DNA of 43,071 bases, from positions 1 through 43,071 of the IMG/VR virus record IMGVR_UViG_3300017613_002508; one strand, written 5' to 3'. Source of the stretch: a virus. Below the pieces are notes generated by a model that saw nothing but the letters and a program-made list of their open reading frames with translations, made no database searches and was not told the DNA's origin. Position numbers and translations under genes: made by a program. Positions 15,669-25,399 of this stretch are shown one piece after another (position 1 is the first letter of the stretch; every line of letters starts with the position of its first letter).

Positions 15669-18600
15669 TTAAGATGACAATTTCTTAAGTATAAAGGTAT
15701 GCTCTTCATCATTTATCTCACCAGATGAACTGCTTGAATTAGTGAACATTTCGTATTCACCCTCAGTGACTGTTACTTTAGTGCCTACTTCAACATAATC
15801 ATCAGTATCAAGTTGTATAATAGCAATTATAGCAGCAGATAGATTACCATAGCCAGAACCTCTACCATAGTTACGCAAACCACCCTTATGTTGAGTAGTA
15901 CCGCCATTTACTCTATGTATACCCATAATAGTAACCCTACCTGCACCAGCATTCTGTACCCCACCAACAAAGGAAACCTCGTACCAACCAGTCTCACTAA
16001 CTACTATCCGCTCAGGATTAGAGACACCACTATGTGAATAGATGGAGTCTACCTTATCCTGCTCATCCCAGGTCCACCAAACCTCTGTGCCAGCTGTACC
16101 ACCGATATCCTGACCTGCTGTATCACTCTTACCAAGTATACACATTGGAGTATCACTTGATGCTAATTCAGATAGAGTAACAGTTCCAACAACAGCATCT
16201 GTTAGAGCCATATTAGTACCTGTAAGACCTAAAGATGTATTGCTACCACCAATATAATAGGTATCAAAGTAACCAGAACCAAATCGTACAGTACTCGTGC
16301 CTATACTTCCATTGCCATTTGATACTGGTTTTAGAGGCATGTTATTTGGTATCGTTATCTCAATTGCTGGAGCCAAGGTCAGACATATTGTACCATCAAC
16401 ATAAAATCTTGTTCCAGCTGTAGGATGATCCTGTATATAACTGTTACCACCATGTCCATCAAGATAGAATAAACTCTCTTGTGGGATAGCTATATCACCA
16501 CCAACTATTAGATCAGAACCAGCGTACCTTAATCCGGATGAATATGAAAAACCTGTTGTACCTAAGTTGGTATATGGTATCTGTCCTGTATCACCAAAGG
16601 ATACTCCTGATCCTGCTGGTCCAGTGGGACCAGTAGCACCAGCATCTCCCGCTGATCCTGTTGGTCCGGTTGGTCCTGCTGAGCCAGTACCTCCAGCAAC
16701 ACTATCTACATAACCCTTGTCTGGTATCCAACGATCACCATAATTTGCGGGACCGCTAACAGAATAATCTTCAGCATAATAAGCACCTCTATTATCTATT
16801 TCATCATATATTCGAACACCACCTATAGTCACATTTATCTGTGCTGATCCTGTAACAGCCCCTGTATTCTGATTGAATTCCATTAAAGAACCACTAATGG
16901 TAGAGGCAACACGGGCATGTAAACCAGACCCTGTTGATGATAAAAGTGCAGATGATGATTCTACATAAACCCTTCCTTGATAACCGGTTACATCATTAAC
17001 CAATTCAATTCTATTCTGACTTACTTCTGATACTTCGGTATTTATATGTAAATATGTCTTACCACCTCCTCCATATAAATATATCTTATCAAAAGATGAT
17101 CCAGTCGTACCAATATACATTGAACCACTACCATCATTATTAATAATCTGTACACTTCCTGTAACATTTCCTCCAAGCCCAACATTTCCTCCCGATTCAG
17201 TTAGACCATTTTCAAACGTATAACTCGCTCCTGAACCAGTAGGACCGGTTGCACCTGTAGGACCAGAAACTCCTGTTGGCCCTGTTGGTCCTGCCGCGCC
17301 TGTCCCACCTGTAGCTGCATCTACATATGCTTTAACGGCTCCATAATCAGGAATCCAGCGATCATCTGTAGAACCCGTATTAGAATAATCTTCATTATAG
17401 ACGAGTCCTATCTTAGTAAGATCATCATATATCACCATATCTACAGAAGAGATGGCTATAGTTCTTGTTATACCATTCTCTATGTATTCAAGTTGTGAAT
17501 TAGAAGTACTTGCAAGTACACGACCACCAGTACCATCTACAAGAGCTTGAATAGATATATCACCATTCAGTATCTCGATCTCACTCTCAAATGTTAAGTA
17601 GTTATAATAAAGACCAACTCTATAATTATCACCTAAATTCTCATAAGTTTCTACTATTGCAGAACATCGTTCAGTATTTAAGTTAATTCCTCTATAATAA
17701 TCAGATCCTGTACCTAAATTAAAATATGCTGTTGCATCAGGAATTATACTAATATCCGTGTGTGCTGTTCCTCCAAGAACAACTGTTCCACCTGATTCAG
17801 TTAGACCATTATCAAACGTATAACTTGTTCCAGCGCCCGTTGGTCCTGTATCTCCAGGCGAACCTGTCGGACCAGTAGGACCAGGCACCGTAGAATCAGC
17901 CCCCGTAGGTCCAGCTGCCCCTGTTAAACCAATAGATCCAGTAGGTCCCGTAGAACCGGTAGCACCTGTAGCACCGGTAACTCCTGTGGGTCCAGTTGGC
18001 CCAGGTACTGTAGAGTCAGCTCCTGTCGCTCCTATAGGCCCAGTAGCCCCTGTTGCTCCTGTTGCTCCCGTAGATCCTGTTGGGCCAGTGGGTCCAGAAA
18101 CAGTCGAATCATTACCCGTTGGTCCAGCGGCTCCCGTTGGGCCATCGGCACCTGTGGGTCCAGCGGGGCCAGCAGCAGTTGAGGCTGCACCAGTGGCACC
18201 TGTAGCCCCAGTAGGGCCTGATAAACCGGGAGCGGTGGAGTCTGCACCTGTCGGTCCCTGTGCACCTGTCTCGCCTGCACCCGTTGGCCCCGTAGGACCG
18301 GTCGGACCTGTTGGGCCAGTAAATCCTGCTGTTGCTGCAGGGCCTGTTGCGCCATCAGCACCAGTGGGACCAGTAACGCCATCAGTACCTGTAATACCTC
18401 TTATACCAGTTGGACCCGTAGGACCTGTTACCCCAGCGCCTGTCGGACCAGTGGGCCCTGTGCTGTTCGGTCCTGTGGGACCAGGTGTATAGGCTCCTCC
18501 CTCAAGGTTTATATACCATTCTGAATATGTGCCAGTTCCTGTATTGTTGCTTGAGTTAATAGATAACTCTCCTGTAGATGCTGTATAATTAACAACTACT

Positions 18601-19289
18601 CCAGTAAATAATGTGTTAATAGTATTTGCAACTACAATATCCTGTCCAACAGTATAAGCACGATCAATCGATATGACCATATCAACTCCTGTTGGATGTG
18701 AGGTAGGAATAACTGTTGTAGATGAAGATGTAGCTGCATACCGATCAGCATATCCTGTAGCACCTTGCGGTCCTGTTGGCCCTGTACCCTGCGGTCCAGT
18801 GGGTCCAGCTGCTGTTGAGTCAGCACCTGTGGGGCCATAATCACCCGTTGGACCAGCTATACCTGTCGGTCCTTGTGCTCCTGTAGGGCCACTTGGACCG
18901 GTAGCTCCCGTAGGACCGACCGTTCCTGTTACGCCCGTTGCACCAAGAGCACCAGTAGATCCTATACTACCCGTAACACCTATTGCTCCGGTAGGCCCAG
19001 CGGGACCTGTAGCACCTATCGATCCTGTAGGACCTGATGCACCAGCAGGACCAACACTACCCGTTGGTCCAGCGGGGCCAGTAGATGCTGTACCAGATGC
19101 ACCTGTCGCTCCCTGGGGCCCGGTGGGACCGGCAGGACCGATTCCTCCAGTTGAACCCCTGGCAATGGAAGCTTGATCTTCATATCCAAGAAGGATAATA
19201 TTCTTATCATCCGGATGGGAAGGTTCTATGTATGTCTGTCCTCCCGTTAGAGAAGGAGAGGGACCAAGCATTTGTGCACCTGTTGGCAT
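15669..19289 (-). CDS. Collagen-like phage fibre with C1q-like C-terminal domain
   Basis: The 1206-residue protein has Gly-X-Y collagen repeats, mostly GPT, GAT and GPA triplets, at about residues 50-180, 269-488, 661-686 and 870-896. Globular inserts interrupt them. Two of these (about 488-685 and 688-884) are a tandem duplication: both begin with [14 protein letters not shown] and end with DRWIPD...[13 protein letters not shown]. The C-terminal part (about 1035-1206) has the GWYEVSF...VNGG...LDTDDYVEV pattern of C1q/TNF-like trimer-forming jelly rolls. The layout recalls the Bacillus exosporium protein BclA. It is expected to be a trimeric adsorption fibre or head fibre. The glycosyltransferase gene follows after 48 bases. 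Confidence 0.85.
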   Translation of the reverse strand: MPTGAQMLGPSPSLTGGQTYIEPSHPDDKNIILLGYEDQASIARGSTGGIGPAGPTGPQGATGASGTASTGPAGPTGSVGPAGASGPTGSIGATGPAGPTGAIGVTGSIGSTGALGATGVTGTVGPTGATGPSGPTGAQGPTGIAGPTGDYGPTGADSTAAGPTGPQGTGPTGPQGATGYADRYAATSSSTTVIPTSHPTGVDMVISIDRAYTVGQDIVVANTINTLFTGVVVNYTASTGELSINSSNNTGTGTYSEWYINLEGGAYTPGPTGPNSTGPTGPTGAGVTGPTGPTGIRGITGTDGVTGPTGADGATGPAATAGFTGPTGPTGPTGPTGAGETGAQGPTGADSTAPGLSGPTGATGATGAASTAAGPAGPTGADGPTGAAGPTGNDSTVSGPTGPTGSTGATGATGATGPIGATGADSTVPGPTGPTGVTGATGATGSTGPTGSIGLTGAAGPTGADSTVPGPTGPTGSPGDTGPTGAGTSYTFDNGLTESGGTVVLGGTAHTDISIIPDATAYFNLGTGSDYYRGINLNTERCSAIVETYENLGDNYRVGLYYNYLTFESEIEILNGDISIQALVDGTGGRVLASTSNSQLEYIENGITRTIAISSVDMVIYDDLTKIGLVYNEDYSNTGSTDDRWIPDYGAVKAYVDAATGGTGAAGPTGPTGVSGPTGATGPTGSGASYTFENGLTESGGNVGLGGNVTGSVQIINNDGSGSMYIGTTGSSFDKIYLYGGGGKTYLHINTEVSEVSQNRIELVNDVTGYQGRVYVESSSALLSSTGSGLHARVASTISGSLMEFNQNTGAVTGSAQINVTIGGVRIYDEIDNRGAYYAEDYSVSGPANYGDRWIPDKGYVDSVAGGTGSAGPTGPTGSAGDAGATGPTGPAGSGVSFGDTGQIPYTNLGTTGFSYSSGLRYAGSDLIVGGDIAIPQESLFYLDGHGGNSYIQDHPTAGTRFYVDGTICLTLAPAIEITIPNNMPLKPVSNGNGSIGTSTVRFGSGYFDTYYIGGSNTSLGLTGTNMALTDAVVGTVTLSELASSDTPMCILGKSDTAGQDIGGTAGTEVWWTWDEQDKVDSIYSHSGVSNPERIVVSETGWYEVSFVGGVQNAGAGRVTIMGIHRVNGGTTQHKGGLRNYGRGSGYGNLSAAIIAIIQLDTDDYVEVGTKVTVTEGEYEMFTNSSSSSGEINDEEHTFILKKLSS
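16600..19150 (-). repeat. Collagen-type GGN-CCN-ACN triplet repeat tracts
   Basis: Four tracts of nine-base units encode Gly-X-Y triplets: roughly 18750-19142, 17826-18485, 17232-17309 and 16602-16680. The units vary at third positions, so the DNA is less repetitive than the protein. Such tracts are prone to length change by recombination or slippage. Confidence 0.85.
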
Positions 19290-19294
19290 AAGTA

Positions 19295-20056
19295 TTAAAT
19301 TTGAGGATCAACACTATTAATACTTAGTATCTGATTAATCTCAGCTAAGATAGCATCTAAAGCTGTGGTATTAGATGAAGTCATTGCACTCTTCAATGAA
19401 TTAAGCAATCCCTTAGCTGTCTCAGCATCTCTAAGATATTTATCTCTGTCTGCACCAGCAACCATCATTGATACATTTGCATGCATCTTATCTATTCCGG
19501 CCTCTGCTTCACAATATACATATGGATAGAAATAGTTAACATACATCGTTGTACCCGTGCTGGCACCATCGTCTGATACAAATGCCTTGGAGATATAATA
19601 GTTATTCGTATCAATCTTTGTAACATAATACTCTCCTTCGTAAATTTCTGATCCCGAGATACTGACATAGTTTCCCGTTACCATATCATGTGTACCCGAT
19701 GTAACTTTTGTAGTATTAGGAACAGTTGCATTATAATCAGCATAGGCTGAAATAGCCTTGTCTACAGTCTTAAGACGATATATAAGATTATGCAGGCCAT
19801 CTACACGAGTGCCTGTACAATCAGTGAATTTAATAGGACCGGTTACTGGATTTACAATCTGAGATAGTACATCAAAATCAAAATATACTGCTGATGGATT
19901 TACAACACGAATAATGGCACTTGTCAGAGTTGAGCTATCCAATCCGGATACGCCATCCCATTTATCGCCATCACCTGTATCAACACCAGTATTATCAATG
20001 ATCCGAAACTTGGTACATCTCGTTACAACTTGGAGATCAAGGTCTGGTGTAAACAT
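19295..20056 (-). CDS. Structural protein upstream of the collagen-like fibre
   Basis: The 253-residue product opens with a beta-type region ([14 protein letters not shown]...). It has a central Thr/Asn/Tyr-rich domain ([18 protein letters not shown]) and closes with a helical segment (about 195-250, including [15 protein letters not shown]). A beta domain plus terminal helix fits a tail or fibre-attachment protein. It is the first gene after an intrinsic terminator and is followed six bases after its stop by the collagen-like fibre gene. It may attach that fibre to the virion. Similar proteins occur, as I recall, next to connector genes in crAss-like phages. Confidence 0.6.
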   Translation of the reverse strand: MFTPDLDLQVVTRCTKFRIIDNTGVDTGDGDKWDGVSGLDSSTLTSAIIRVVNPSAVYFDFDVLSQIVNPVTGPIKFTDCTGTRVDGLHNLIYRLKTVDKAISAYADYNATVPNTTKVTSGTHDMVTGNYVSISGSEIYEGEYYVTKIDTNNYYISKAFVSDDGASTGTTMYVNYFYPYVYCEAEAGIDKMHANVSMMVAGADRDKYLRDAETAKGLLNSLKSAMTSSNTTALDAILAEINQILSINSVDPQI

Positions 20057-20081
20057 ATCTTATCTTTTTGAATTAATTAAA

Positions 20082-20120
20082 CTTAAAAGAAGGGGAAGGA
20101 AAATGTTCCTTCCTCCCCCT
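20082..20120 (-). terminator. Intrinsic terminator between capsid-region and fibre genes
   Basis: On the minus strand a G-rich arm (20106-20119) pairs with TTCCTTCCCC (20092-20101), with one bulged base and a short loop, followed by TTCTTTTAAG. It lies in the 89-base gap between the genes ending at 20146 and starting at 20056. It would lower transcription of the fibre region relative to the capsid region. Confidence 0.8.
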
Positions 20121-20145
20121 CTGTATATATCAAAAAGAAAGGATC

Positions 20146-21450
20146 TTATACACCTACCCCTGAAGACTGAGTGCTATAAGCATCCAGAACATCAGCTACG
20201 ATATCCGGAGCTTCATCGTTTGCAAATCCAGTTGCCAGAGCAAGGATCAGTTGCTTGTGCCTACGCGGAGTAGCGCCAACGCCACTTGTTGGGCGATCCC
20301 CATAGTAGGTAATACCAATCTGATCATAGGTAGCTGTACTATCAGCATCCGTCTTGGGTGTCGGCTGCATAAAGTCACCCATATACTCTGATCCACGGTT
20401 TCCTTCCAGCTCCCACTCCAGCTCGGCAATTTGCTCATATGTCCCTGCACCAAGGCTCATGGGGGTATCGAGCGTGACAGGAGTATCTCCAAAGGACTCG
20501 GAGCTATCCAGGCCGATCTCAAACTCCACCTTGGAATATCTGAACTTGCCTGGAGTGAATGCCCTGGCTATACCAGTCATCCGGATTCCGAAGTCAGCAG
20601 CTGCAATCTTGGTAGTATTAAGTACTGTTGCTACTGCTTTGGCTGAGGTATACGATCCACTGGCCGCTTCGATTGGACGATCCACGTTGAACTGAGTGGC
20701 ACTCACCAGCTCCACTACCTTATAGATACCATCAGTCACAGCAGAACCAGTAACGGCTGGTGCAGCTGAGAACCTTACAAAGTCACCCACTGCCAATGTT
20801 CCGGCTGCAGAGTCATATTGCAGATTCGTTCCAACAGTAACCATCTTCTCACCATTAACAACAGTGGTGTCGTTATCAAAGGCTCCGGTAGCTGCATGGG
20901 CAGTATTGGCAATAAGCTCAATCTTCATAGGCTTGACTGCCTGACGATTTACTGCATTGGCAAGCGAAAGGGCAAGACCGTTAGCAATCTCGCTCTCGGT
21001 AGCGGAAGCTGTACTTTTCCATGGAGCATTGATGATCCACTCCTGACCCTGACCTGTCTGATCCTTTTCTTTAAGACCTAACCGTATTACATACAGTTTA
21101 GAGTTTACAACCTCAACAGCACCTGCGGTACCATTGTATCCAATGTAGCTGATCTGTTCAGCACCGGCTGCATCCAGAACACCCTTGTAGCTTACGATAT
21201 TATCTTGCTCGATCAGATCACTCTGGAGAAGATCTGTTCCACTTCTCTGAACCAGCTTAATACCACTCTCGGCCACAATGTCATCAGTTAGAACGGAAGA
21301 TGCGTCCAGCACAATGTTGTGTGAGTTAACAACCGCAACCTCTCCGTCTACAAGGGAAGAATAATCTACAACAGGGCTACCAGCCGCCACTGATGGAACT
21401 GCGCCGATGTCTTTCCCGATTAGTAATTGCATTACATCATTCTGTGTCAT
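20146..21450 (-). CDS. Abundant-type structural protein, possible auxiliary capsid or tail protein
   Basis: The 434-residue protein is Ala/Val/Thr/Gly/Ser rich with very few Cys. Predicted beta segments alternate with small helices, including a stretch typical of a beta-domain insert (NLQYDSAAGTLAVGDFVRFSAAP...VVELVSATQFNVDRP). It is followed immediately by a strong terminator, as expected for the last gene of a highly expressed virion block. In crAss-like phages an auxiliary capsid protein is encoded in this general region, and this is the best candidate by size and composition. A tail-tube-like protein is the alternative. Confidence 0.6.
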   Translation of the reverse strand: MTQNDVMQLLIGKDIGAVPSVAAGSPVVDYSSLVDGEVAVVNSHNIVLDASSVLTDDIVAESGIKLVQRSGTDLLQSDLIEQDNIVSYKGVLDAAGAEQISYIGYNGTAGAVEVVNSKLYVIRLGLKEKDQTGQGQEWIINAPWKSTASATESEIANGLALSLANAVNRQAVKPMKIELIANTAHAATGAFDNDTTVVNGEKMVTVGTNLQYDSAAGTLAVGDFVRFSAAPAVTGSAVTDGIYKVVELVSATQFNVDRPIEAASGSYTSAKAVATVLNTTKIAAADFGIRMTGIARAFTPGKFRYSKVEFEIGLDSSESFGDTPVTLDTPMSLGAGTYEQIAELEWELEGNRGSEYMGDFMQPTPKTDADSTATYDQIGITYYGDRPTSGVGATPRRHKQLILALATGFANDEAPDIVADVLDAYSTQSSGVGV

Positions 21451-21483
21451 GTCTTTTTGTTTTTAAATTAATATAAATGTAGG

Positions 21484-21732
21484 TTACTCTTTGACTTCCC
21501 AAAGATGACCCTTGTATTTGTTACCAGTCTTAAGAGAGCTTTTGACATTCGTTACTCTGAAATCAGCTGCCTCAACAGCTTCAAAATCATCAAATGTGTG
21601 TACTACATCACCAGTTTCAGGATCCTTAGCAAGAATCTGAACCTTTACTTCTGGCGCTTTAGCTTCCTTTTTAGGAGCTTTTTTCTTTTTATTCTTGGCA
21701 GCCATACGTGCCAGAATTGATCTGTTTTTCAT
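21484..21732 (-). CDS. Small basic protein with Lys/Ala-rich N-terminus
   Basis: The 82-residue product has a very basic Lys/Ala/Pro-rich N-terminal third (residues 8-30) and a small predicted beta domain (VQILAKDPETGDVVHTF...VTNVKSS). Its ATG overlaps the stop of the connector gene upstream. The Lys-rich, Pro-interrupted tail could contact DNA or an acidic capsid surface. Expression with virion genes suggests a minor capsid or DNA-associated protein. The family is not recognised. Confidence 0.6.
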   Translation of the reverse strand: MKNRSILARMAAKNKKKKAPKKEAKAPEVKVQILAKDPETGDVVHTFDDFEAVEAADFRVTNVKSSLKTGNKYKGHLWEVKE

Positions 21733-22409
21733 GTCTCTATGTTTTGTTTAACCTCTTCTGGTATACTTCTAATGGCAGCTCTTACTGCACGATCAACAAC
21801 CTCTTCATGTAATATCGGATTAAGCTCACAATCATCACCATCAATAATATTGATTGGACTTGGTATTCTGAGATACCTTAACCTGTATGAACTGATAGTG
21901 ATACCATCACCGTAGATCAACTCGTGCTTTTTTCTTCCTCCGGTGTCTCCGAAATCCATTCTCCATACAAGATCCCTCCAGGGTTTCTTATAGACATTAT
22001 CGATATTAATTACATATTCATCATGAGTAACAGGAAGAACTTTTGATTCCTTCGTTGTAGTTACAGAATCACAATCGGAATATGAAATCGAACACTGTTC
22101 CTTAAGTGCATAAAGAAAGTCTGCAGGTAGAGTAGCAAATACAGCATTTGGATGAAGAGCAGCATCATCATCGGTGAATGAGGTAATATATGCATTTTCA
22201 ATAAGTAAGGCAAGCATAGCCCTGGCTCTCTCGTCCATCTCAAAATACCTACTTTGTGGATTGATCCTGGCTGAATAGAAACCCTCAACCAGATCATCCT
22301 GGGCAGCATTTAAGAACATGGCCACATCAAAGCTTGAGAATTTCTTATCAAGTTGATCTTGTTGACCAAGCTTAAGCTCAAAATTATATTGCATCTGCTG
22401 TGCGGTCAA
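21729..22409 (-). CDS. Head-tail connector (ring) protein, paralogue 3
   Basis: The 226-residue protein starts with an N-terminal helix pair containing FSSFDVAMFLNAAQDDLVEGF, closely parallel to FTNDEILLFLNNAQDQFIKD in the connector at 23724-24452, and ends with LHEEVVDRAVRAAIRS. This is the layout of P22 gp4-like adaptor or ring proteins that sit under the portal. I keep the start at TTG 22409, which overlaps the upstream HNH gene's stop (TTGA) and restores an MTAQ opening. The alternative is the ATG at 22394, five codons in. The start region appears to have been rearranged by the HNH gene insertion. Confidence 0.7.
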   Translation of the reverse strand: MTAQQMQYNFELKLGQQDQLDKKFSSFDVAMFLNAAQDDLVEGFYSARINPQSRYFEMDERARAMLALLIENAYITSFTDDDAALHPNAVFATLPADFLYALKEQCSISYSDCDSVTTTKESKVLPVTHDEYVINIDNVYKKPWRDLVWRMDFGDTGGRKKHELIYGDGITISSYRLRYLRIPSPINIIDGDDCELNPILHEEVVDRAVRAAIRSIPEEVKQNIET

Positions 22410-22843
22410 AGCTCTAAATATTTAAAAATATATCCACCAGATGATTTTGATAATTCTGATAGATTATTTATGATTGCTGTTCTTAAAATTCCAGTTTCAT
22501 CCGAAGCTTTCTTGATACTTGTATAATCAGCAAAAAGAATCCCATCTTTAGTAAATTGTTGAATCTTCTTAATATTATTAGGGGTTCTACCTTTTTTCCA
22601 TTCATGAAATTTTCTTTTTTCCTCTTCAGTCAATATTTCATAATCATATATTCTATGGCATGATGGACAAAGCATCATAAAATTATTACGATTATATTCA
22701 TAAGTTTTGCCATGAATTAATGCCCACTCAAATCTCTTAGGTTGATCAATTCTACAATCACCTTTCTCACACATATGAGCTTTACCAAAGTTGTTTACCA
22801 ACCAATGATGTAATTTTCTATATCCTTCTCTTTGTGCTGTCAT
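22406..22843 (-). CDS. HNH homing-type endonuclease inserted between connector genes
   Basis: The 145-residue protein has an HNH zinc-finger nuclease core: paired Cys (CEKGDC) near residues 25-30, then FEWALIHGKTYEYNRNNFMMLCPSCHRIYD, with the catalytic His-Asn and a second Cys pair. A C-terminal NUMOD1-like DNA-binding segment follows (FADYTSIKKASDETGI...). It is the type of free-standing endonuclease that spreads by gene conversion between phages. It sits between two connector paralogues, overlapping both by four bases (ATGA upstream, TTGA downstream), and its first codons mimic those of the downstream gene. Expression would rely on the neighbours' transcript. Confidence 0.85.
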   Translation of the reverse strand: MTAQREGYRKLHHWLVNNFGKAHMCEKGDCRIDQPKRFEWALIHGKTYEYNRNNFMMLCPSCHRIYDYEILTEEEKRKFHEWKKGRTPNNIKKIQQFTKDGILFADYTSIKKASDETGILRTAIINNLSELSKSSGGYIFKYLEL

Positions 22844-23724
22844 CCTTCCTTGGGTAAAAGTTTCAACTTAGCCTCTTCTAAGAATAACTGAGTAGAGCGT
22901 TCCAAAATATCTTCATGCATATGTTCGGGGAAATCCGGTGTATCTGTATATCCCCATGGGTAACCAATCTGCACCGGTTCGTTATTCCTTGCTGTCATAT
23001 TATTATAACCACCCACTTTGATTACCTTATCTCCTGGTAAATAATTTGCCGGTGATCCTCCAGTATCTACATATGTCACTGGTGTAAGCATCCTCATATA
23101 TACACCAGTAGAAATGGATGTAATATCAAGGTTGGGGGTGCCTGTAAGCTCTGTATAATCATAACTAAGTTTATCAGGCTTACGCATGTATGTTAAGAAA
23201 TCTGCTGTAATAGCAGTAACAAATGCATCGCCAACAACTACAATATAGAATTCATCTTCAATAAATGTTATTGGCTTAATATGGATAACATGATCCTGGC
23301 TGTTTCTTACAAGCCTTTCGGCCTGTGCTCTGCTTCTAAACTCAGCAAAGACTTTCTGATCAGTATAAGGTTGCACCTCTGTACGGGTGACTGTGCAAGA
23401 GAGGCTTAATGGGATAAGCATATCATCTGGTAGCCTGTATCTCTTCCCTCGTGATCCCCAGTTCTGATTTGATGTTTCCCATGAATATTCTGGAACATCT
23501 TGTGTTTTTATCAGATAGCGTAAATCATCCTGAGCCTGATTAACTGCTATGAGCTGCTGCTCAAATGTTGAAAAGCTCATGAATTGCTTTTTCAGATAAT
23601 CACTTATCGAGCGATTCAAATAATTGATAATAGTATATGTATCCGGACGCTGCTCTTCATCAAAGATGGAATTCACATCCGTAATTTTCTGCTGAAACAA
23701 TATTTGTAGATCAAGTAAATTCAT
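22840..23724 (-). CDS. Head-tail connector (ring) protein, paralogue 2
   Basis: The 294-residue product has the same plan as its neighbours. It opens with a helical start (LLDLQILFQQKITD...YTIINYLNRSISDYLKKQF). The middle is a beta-rich domain (RYRLPDDMLIPLSLSCTVTRTEV) with an extra insertion around residues 190-250. The C-terminal helix is HEDILERSTQLFLEEAKLKL. The shared plan fits gp4-like ring proteins stacked below the portal in crAss-like podoviruses. The TAA of the gene upstream overlaps its ATG, and its own TGA overlaps the HNH gene start. Confidence 0.65.
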   Translation of the reverse strand: MNLLDLQILFQQKITDVNSIFDEEQRPDTYTIINYLNRSISDYLKKQFMSFSTFEQQLIAVNQAQDDLRYLIKTQDVPEYSWETSNQNWGSRGKRYRLPDDMLIPLSLSCTVTRTEVQPYTDQKVFAEFRSRAQAERLVRNSQDHVIHIKPITFIEDEFYIVVVGDAFVTAITADFLTYMRKPDKLSYDYTELTGTPNLDITSISTGVYMRMLTPVTYVDTGGSPANYLPGDKVIKVGGYNNMTARNNEPVQIGYPWGYTDTPDFPEHMHEDILERSTQLFLEEAKLKLLPKEG

Positions 23725-24452
23725 TAGTTGGTATTCATTTGACCCTCATTGACTTTTGTTTGATACCTTTTATCTGCAGATGTCTGAAGGGCAGCCTCCA
23801 CTGCCATATCAACGATCTCCTGATGAATAGAGGTATCCAGATTCATATGATTGCTATCATAAGTACCATCAAATTCGGCTGAAGCAGCTGTAATTGGATA
23901 TGGTCTTAATACAACCATTATGCGAACCTGGTCCAAAGAAGTGGTGTAATAATCATTAATGACATAATATTTATCATCCTCTTCCACTACTTTAGGATTA
24001 AGAAAATGCGTTCTGTTTATTGAACTTGCAACAAATCTCCCCAAATTCTTTGTCTTTATAGATTGACAGCGAACATATTCATCTGTCATCGTAGGATTTG
24101 TACGTGTTATCCTTGCTTCAAACTCTATAGTATAAAGACCTCTGTTACTAAACATTTCAGACTTGAGAACCGAATAAGCTGTTGCTCCGTATAAAGGTGC
24201 AGCTGTAATATGCCCCATAGCATCACTTAATGTTCCTCTCTTAACAATTGGGAGAATATCAACCACCCGCTTCTGATTATCTTCAAAAGCTGGTGGCTGG
24301 AAATTCTCTCCAAAAACCTTATCCTTGATAAATTGATCTTGGGCGTTATTCAGAAACAACAGGATCTCATCATTGGTAAATCCTTGAGCTGAAAAACTTG
24401 TCTTCAGATCGTAATGAATCAAAAACGATTCTATTGCTTCTGCGCCTGTCAT
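23724..24452 (-). CDS. Head-tail connector (ring) protein, paralogue 1
   Basis: The 242-residue protein opens with GAEAIESFLIHYDLK...FTNDEILLFLNNAQDQFIKDKVFG. It contains a central beta domain and ends with LDTSIHQEIVDMAVEAALQTS, matching the N- and C-terminal helices of the connector at 21729-22409. This architecture is that of P22 gp4-like tail adaptors. Three such paralogues in a row suggest a stack of distinct rings between portal and tail. Its start overlaps the stop of the 307-residue gene upstream. Confidence 0.7.
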   Translation of the reverse strand: MTGAEAIESFLIHYDLKTSFSAQGFTNDEILLFLNNAQDQFIKDKVFGENFQPPAFEDNQKRVVDILPIVKRGTLSDAMGHITAAPLYGATAYSVLKSEMFSNRGLYTIEFEARITRTNPTMTDEYVRCQSIKTKNLGRFVASSINRTHFLNPKVVEEDDKYYVINDYYTTSLDQVRIMVVLRPYPITAASAEFDGTYDSNHMNLDTSIHQEIVDMAVEAALQTSADKRYQTKVNEGQMNTN

Positions 24453-25372
24453 GTTGTAGCTATTTTTTCTTCCACATGCTTCATCAATTTCATCCTTTCA
24501 GTCTGGTTCTTCTCATCATCCAGATAGGCAATAAGCTGTTCCAGATTTCCCACTGCGCTATCAGCGCCGGGGAAGGTATACTTATGTCTGTCCTTCAATA
24601 AAGCACCAGAATCAACTGATCTTTGAATCAGAAGTTTCAGGTTGTAGTCCGGATCATCAAGAATACCAAGATAGATATTCAGATCATTCTCGATAATCTT
24701 TCCGATCTCAGCTTTCAGCCAATCCACCTTTCCATTGCGAGGTGGCTTCTTGGCTTCTTTCTTCGTTAGATAATAGACATATAAAAAGTCCGTCATCTTT
24801 TCGGCACTACTATCAATCTGATCAAGATAAGCATACGCTTTCTTTTTTTCCTCCAGGTTGGAAACCTTATCAATGATTTCCTCTCCATCCTCAACAAGGG
24901 CAAACATAAACTCACCATTGTCAAATCGTGTAGCCCAGGTAGGAGCTATCAGATGACTGTTTGACCTGAGAACAAGATATTCAATGAAATCTCGCGTGTC
25001 GTTTAGATTAAGGTACTTTCCCCTCTTATCTAATTTGACAGTCGATTCAGCTTCCCTCATCCAAAAACCTTTCGGGGTATTTGGATTCAAGTCTCTGATG
25101 CTTTCCAGGCCGAGCTCGTCAGCCAGTGCTTGCCAGTCATCGATCTTTTTATCTTTATCCTGAACAAAGTCAAAACAAGGATTTACAAGAACTCTCCCTC
25201 GTGCTTTTGAGGGAACGGTATAATCTCTAACCGCTCCATCGTTCAGGAACGCTGAGTCATGATTACTCGCAACCCAGCCTCCATCACGATGTATTGGTTT
25301 TACACTTACTTTTTTACTTCTCAGTTTAAGGATCTCCTTTGAGTATCCATAAACGCTTAAATCAATCTCCAT
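24449..25372 (-). CDS. Virion-region protein of unknown function, 307 residues
   Basis: The protein follows the capsid gene and has a good ribosome binding site (AAGGAGATT just upstream of its ATG). It begins with a mixed alpha/beta region (ILKLRSKKVSVKPIHRDGGW, VPSKARGRVLVNPCF). It continues with long charged helices, including EEIIDKVSNLEEKKKAYAYL, and a C-terminal Glu/Lys-rich helix. Its place between the major capsid protein and the connector stack suggests a head-completion, capsid-vertex or packaged protein. I do not recognise the family. Confidence 0.6.
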   Translation of the reverse strand: MEIDLSVYGYSKEILKLRSKKVSVKPIHRDGGWVASNHDSAFLNDGAVRDYTVPSKARGRVLVNPCFDFVQDKDKKIDDWQALADELGLESIRDLNPNTPKGFWMREAESTVKLDKRGKYLNLNDTRDFIEYLVLRSNSHLIAPTWATRFDNGEFMFALVEDGEEIIDKVSNLEEKKKAYAYLDQIDSSAEKMTDFLYVYYLTKKEAKKPPRNGKVDWLKAEIGKIIENDLNIYLGILDDPDYNLKLLIQRSVDSGALLKDRHKYTFPGADSAVGNLEQLIAYLDDEKNQTERMKLMKHVEEKIATT

Positions 25373-25399
25373 GTTTTAATCTCCTTTTAATCGGTTCAA

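Noticed and set aside
17986-18492. Long plus-strand open frame of Pro/Val/Gly repeats
   Set aside because: It is the antisense reading of the collagen triplet tract: the repeat period keeps all frames open. No plus-strand gene neighbours or start signals support it.
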